A model generated the notes under the pieces. The model was not told the origin of the DNA, did no database searches, and saw only the letters and a list, made by a program, of their open reading frames with translations. This document shows, piece by piece, positions 60,021 through 64,000 of a DNA stretch of 64,000 nucleotides. The translations under genes and the position numbers were made by a program. This stretch comes from Apis mellifera. Taxonomy: Eukaryota > Arthropoda > Insecta > Hymenoptera > Apidae. Each line of letters opens with the position of its first letter. Position 1 is the first letter of the stretch. Location: positions 2,783,001 to 2,847,000 of the forward strand of contig NC_037644.1 in NCBI RefSeq assembly GCF_003254395.2, read 5' to 3'.

Positions 60021-63000
60021 GTTAAATTAAATTATAAGCTCGAATTTATTAGATTCCTTCTTAAATCTTAACCTAACCTACTGTAGAAACATCTGAAGTA
60101 CATACAAACAATAGCAATTGCCACATCTCTTTTTTACCTGCAAATTGATCTTTTTCCTACGTTCTAGTATTAAGTCATTTCTTGAAAAATCCAAGAATTG
60201 AATTGCAAATTAAGTTATACTATAAATACTGAAGCTACTCATCATTGACTCATCATTCAATGACATTCAAAATTGTATTAACAAGATTCGAATACATTCA
60301 ACGCCGAAAGTCTTTTTAACAAATACTAAAATTATAAAACAAAATTTTAAATAAAGATTTCATCCTCTTCTCTCTTCTATCAAATTTCGAGTCAGCCATA
60401 AACCTTAATGTAAAAAAACAAAACTTCAAATTCATCATCAATAATTTTAATTCCAAGAATAATTCTTCTCGAAGAATTCAAATTGCGTGTAAATTTTCCA
60501 CCAAAAAAAAAAAAAAAAGAAAAAAGAAAATTCCTCCACTTTATTTATTTCAAACCGTCTTACATTATTCAAGTAATCGATCGTCGAGACGAAACAAATT
60601 CCCTCCCATTTCGCTTAAATTCGCTTTCAGAAAGATTCCTCCCTGAAGATTCTCCCTGGGTAACGACCTATCCTCCTCCTCCTCCTCGAGCCTGCAAAGG
60701 AAAATGAAGCTTCTAATTCGAGAGACCATTAGAAAGATGAGCGCCTGCCTACCTAGCAACCCTTTCTTCGCCTCGAACAGACGAGAGAGGGGGGGGAGAA
60801 CAGGGTGGCTAGGTCGAGGCTTTTCACGAGTGGAAGAACGCGCAACGAGATTTGCGTGGCCAAGAGCCATAAAACGCGTCACGCACACGTGATGCACTCG
60901 TTCCCTCTCCTTCCCCCTCCCCGTGCTCGCGTGCATTTGCTCGAATGTGGCCGCGTGCGTGCTTAGCTGCGTGTTCCTCCGAGTGGTTCAAGTGGCGAGC
61001 CCATTAGCGCGGATCGTAAAGGTCCTCAACCTAGTGTGTGAGTCACCGTGCGAGGAGTCAATAATTACTACTAGCAAAGATCACGCGAGGCCCTCTTCAC
61101 CGACCGTATTATCGAAAATCAAAGAAGAAACGGGAGGAGGGGTGTGATCCTTTTATTGTAACATTTTTATCAAATCGATCTCGAGATAAGAAATTGGAAT
61201 GAATATTTCCTTGACCTTGGTAGATGGAAAATAGTGTGTGGGATCACCTTGGGACGCGAGAGAGTGCGTGTCGCACGCAACAACGTTTTTGTGTAACAAG
61301 GTTGCACAAATCGATGGGGGGAAAAAAAAAGGAGAGAGAGCGTCCGTCATCAACGATGACGTGTGTGTTGCGGCAGGTGTGTATCGTGTGAAAACGTGTG
61401 TGTAGGAGAGAGAGAGTAGAATTATGCGCGTTTAAAAGCCGCGTGTTCTCTTTATTCACCGTGACTATTGAAAGAAACGTTACACGGGACAAGTCGTGCG
61501 TTACGGGTCGTTACCGCTTAATTTGTATAAATATACCGTTTCGATGCACCTGAGCCGAACGCGCCTCGTAAAGTTCGCCGCGTTACTTGCCTTCTTCCTA
61601 TCTGAATATTTAATTTCCCGCCTGTAAATTTTCCTTTATCGTTGCTCGAGCAAGTTTTTAAACGCTGGAGATTTCGTTTCTTTTTTTAAGAAAATTTCTC
61701 TCATCGAGGAATTTTTGAAAATAAGTTAAATTAAATAATATTGGTGAAAAGAAATATTTGGGTAAATGTATTTTTACGCAAGTCTCGTTTAATAAAATCT
61801 TATTATATTTTTATTATATTGGCATGTAGTGCACGATCCGTCAATATCCTCGCGATAATAAAAGAATGATATATGGAGATATTACATTTACGATACACGC
61901 TATCAAAGTGAAATTAAATTACGTTTACACAAATTTTATTGAACAATTAATGTAAATTTTATGCCCCTGCCGAGATATATTTCTTCATTGATAATATAAT
62001 AGCCAGTTAATATCTGTCGTACGTCTCACGTGCTCTCTCGAAATCCAAGTACTGGATGGATACTTTCTCCATTAGCGTCGAAACGAGCTATCTCTCTCTC
62101 TCGAGCTTCAATTTCATTCTCGAGTAAAATCTTACAAGGAGAGGCGAATTCTTACGAAAAAACACCGTTAAAAATTCTCTCGATGAATAATCCTTACGTA
62201 TATAATACGTGTGACACGCAGAAATCACTTTTTATTTCTTTATAATTTTTTTCCAACGAATATTTTAAATTTCATCGCCTGATAATAAAAATATATATAT
62301 ATATACGAAAACATCTTATTAACATTCATAGAGATATCAATTTTCTATGAACACGTACACATCCACTCGGAATGTTTCCGACAGCCATTTTGTGCCGTAA
62401 AATATCCTCCGAACCGAGCTGTTAACCGACGAGAAGAATCACGATCTCGCGATAATTATTCGCGAGAACGTAGCGAACCGAAGAACTGTGGCCAATGATA
62501 TATCGGCCGCGGGAATGTTAACTTGCTCGGTCGGTAAGAATGATCTACGCAGTTCCAAAGTTAAAAGAATTCCTGAAAGTCGAGATACTCGACGAGGGTC
62601 GTAAAGCGTGTGCCACCGTTTAAACGCCAACGTCGTCCCATCCCTTCTCTCTTCGTTTCGTTAACGCGGCCCTCCCGTGGTGGGGGAAGGATGCGCGCGC
62701 AACACGAGGAAGTTTGTTGCAAAGTTTATGCGATTTCAGACGGTGCCGAAGAGAGATGGAATTGCGGCGCGGTACGGTTTTATGGGCCGTTTCGTTTTAC
62801 TTTCCTCGTAAAAAATCCCCGCCCCATCGTTACTCTCTTTCGAAAAAGCTGGGCCGAATAGCCGAGTCCCGCCGATTAAACCGAACGAACGTGACGGCGA
62901 GAGTAAACAAGCTTTGCTCTGCTAATCGCCCGATCGCGTGTTTTTCGAGTCAATGATTGAGCAACCTTTTTACGTTTCTCATTTCTCCATCGTCATATAT

Positions 63001-64000
63001 ACGAGCGATTTTGGAAAAACTGAATAATATATTTTATGGAAAAATTGCATATCGAATCGTACATAAGATATAATTATATTTATATTAGGTTGATTTAAAG
63101 AATATTTCATTTTATAATGGGATGAAAGTTTATAAAGTTTATAAGTTCTAAAAGTCTAACCTAAACAAACGATTCTTCATATAAATTTGTGTAGAGCTAA
63201 ATTAACTAGTATGTTATAATATGATTCAATTTGAGGAAACAAAGTTGACCTTCGAATCTCCTTCGCGCATCCAGGAAAAGTTTACGTTTCATTATGTGCC
63301 AGTTGAAACTAAACGTTTTTGCTAGTTTTATCAATCACTTCCTATATATATACACACACATACACATTTAAATATTGAATATTTATAGATGCTTGTAAAA
63401 TATTTAATTATACTAACAGAGCTTTGTTTTTCGAGAAGATTGAATTTGAAAATTTATCGTACAATCTTTTATATAACGATTCCAAAACTTGTTAAAAAAA
63501 GGAAAAACTTAAATTATAAATATTACAAGCCTTTCACGAACCATTTGGCGATCTTTGATCAGGAATCGTAGTAAAACGAATATTATTCCATACGCCGGTT
63601 CGCGACAACACCGGCTCGGCCATAACCTCTCTCGGCCGAGCGTCGAAGCGTTTTTTTTCGCTAGAAAGCCACGGACGCAAACTCTAAAAATACGCGCTGT
63701 AGCCTAGGCATCGAGGTCGTTACGGACGGAACGATCGAAGACTCTCGTCGCGAAGGAAAAAAACACCGAGTTGCACGCCGCGCGCAGAAACCAAGTTGGC
63801 GAAGGAGGGGAGTTACGTAGGTGGTGAAACAGATTTCGGTGGGTGGAAGGTTGTTGGGAGTGGGAGAGAAGGAAAACACGTTCGCAAAGTATATCCAGAA
63901 TCGCAGCCAAGGACGTGGAACCGGATAATTTTTCGAAGAATCTTGCGCTTATGTTTCATTCGATCGAGATTTTTTTTCTTCGTAAAAATATTCGCAAATA
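60021..64000. other. non-coding DNA, probably intron, no gene seen
   Basis: AT-rich to about 60560, then a moderate-GC block at 60600-61140 and GT-rich strips at 61360-61430. AT-rich again to 62390, a CpG-rich block at 62390-62960, AT-rich spacer with a possible MITE relic (63085-63164), and a GC-rich end at 63580-63920. Open frames of 60-123 codons occur on both strands without protein character. Confidence 0.5.
63085..63164. mobile_element. possible mariner-type MITE relic, 80 bp
   Basis: The segment begins TTAGGTTGATTTAAAGAA and ends TCTAACCTAA, giving 7-bp terminal inverted repeats (TTAGGTT / AACCTAA). It lies directly after a TA. TTAGGTT-type termini are seen in hymenopteran mariner elements. 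The interior is AT-rich and non-coding. The short termini could occur by chance, so this is a weak call. Confidence 0.25.

Noticed and set aside
60068..60081. AACCTAACCTA as telomeric (TTAGG)n
   Set aside because: Only two units, so not a telomeric tract.

Overview
The window looks like nuclear DNA of an insect, most likely a bee or another hymenopteran. It is strongly AT-rich yet CpG is not depleted, with very many TCGA/CGAA words. GA/CT microsatellites are frequent, as are homopolymer A/T tracts and (TA)n runs. The single clear protein-coding block ends in a canonical splice donor. There is no bacterial-style gene density, no operon structure, and no recognisable tRNA or rRNA gene, CRISPR array or intact transposase. 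The species assignment rests on composition and style only.

Only one coding feature is well supported. It is a giant internal exon on the + strand (about 52116-54717, roughly 2.6 kb), with a strong pyrimidine-rich acceptor and a GTGAGT donor. It encodes about 867 residues of very low-complexity protein: alternating acidic, basic, poly-Ala, poly-Ser, poly-Gly, His- and Gln-rich tracts. The last ~140 residues are normal-complexity sequence. This suggests part of a large nuclear chromatin or transcription regulator. The AUTS2/tay, TNRC18-BAHCC1/winged-eye and Atrophin families are all candidates, and I cannot decide among them from the sequence alone.

Layout: 1-52 kb holds no convincing exon. 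It may be a long intron of the same gene, or intergenic DNA plus intron. It carries at least six tandem-repeat arrays (8.0-8.7, 21.3-22.2, 23.6-24.4, 25.7-26.3, 47.6-49.1 and 49.6-52.0 kb), a diverged duplication block at 34.0-34.8 kb, and scattered GC-richer islands that look like enhancers or promoters (about 14.4, 17.2, 20.4, 31.3, 32.3, 37.0, 39.2, 40.9, 45.1 and 46.5 kb). Several islands contain perfect copies of known factor motifs (NRF1/Ewg, CRE, YY1/Pho). The last tandem array stops about 100 bp before the exon acceptor. After the exon, 54.7-64 kb is again non-coding, probably the next intron, with a 72-bp (TA)n tract, a triplicated ~230-bp repeat at 59.4-60.0 kb and a possible mariner-type MITE relic.

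I found no evidence for a novel multi-gene system. The most interesting items are the giant low-complexity exon, the palindrome-bearing satellite array beside its splice acceptor, the dimeric higher-order repeat at 21.3-22.2 kb, a GC-rich triplicated element inside AT-rich DNA at 25.7-26.2 kb, and a 28-codon secretory-looking small ORF at 32.26 kb.
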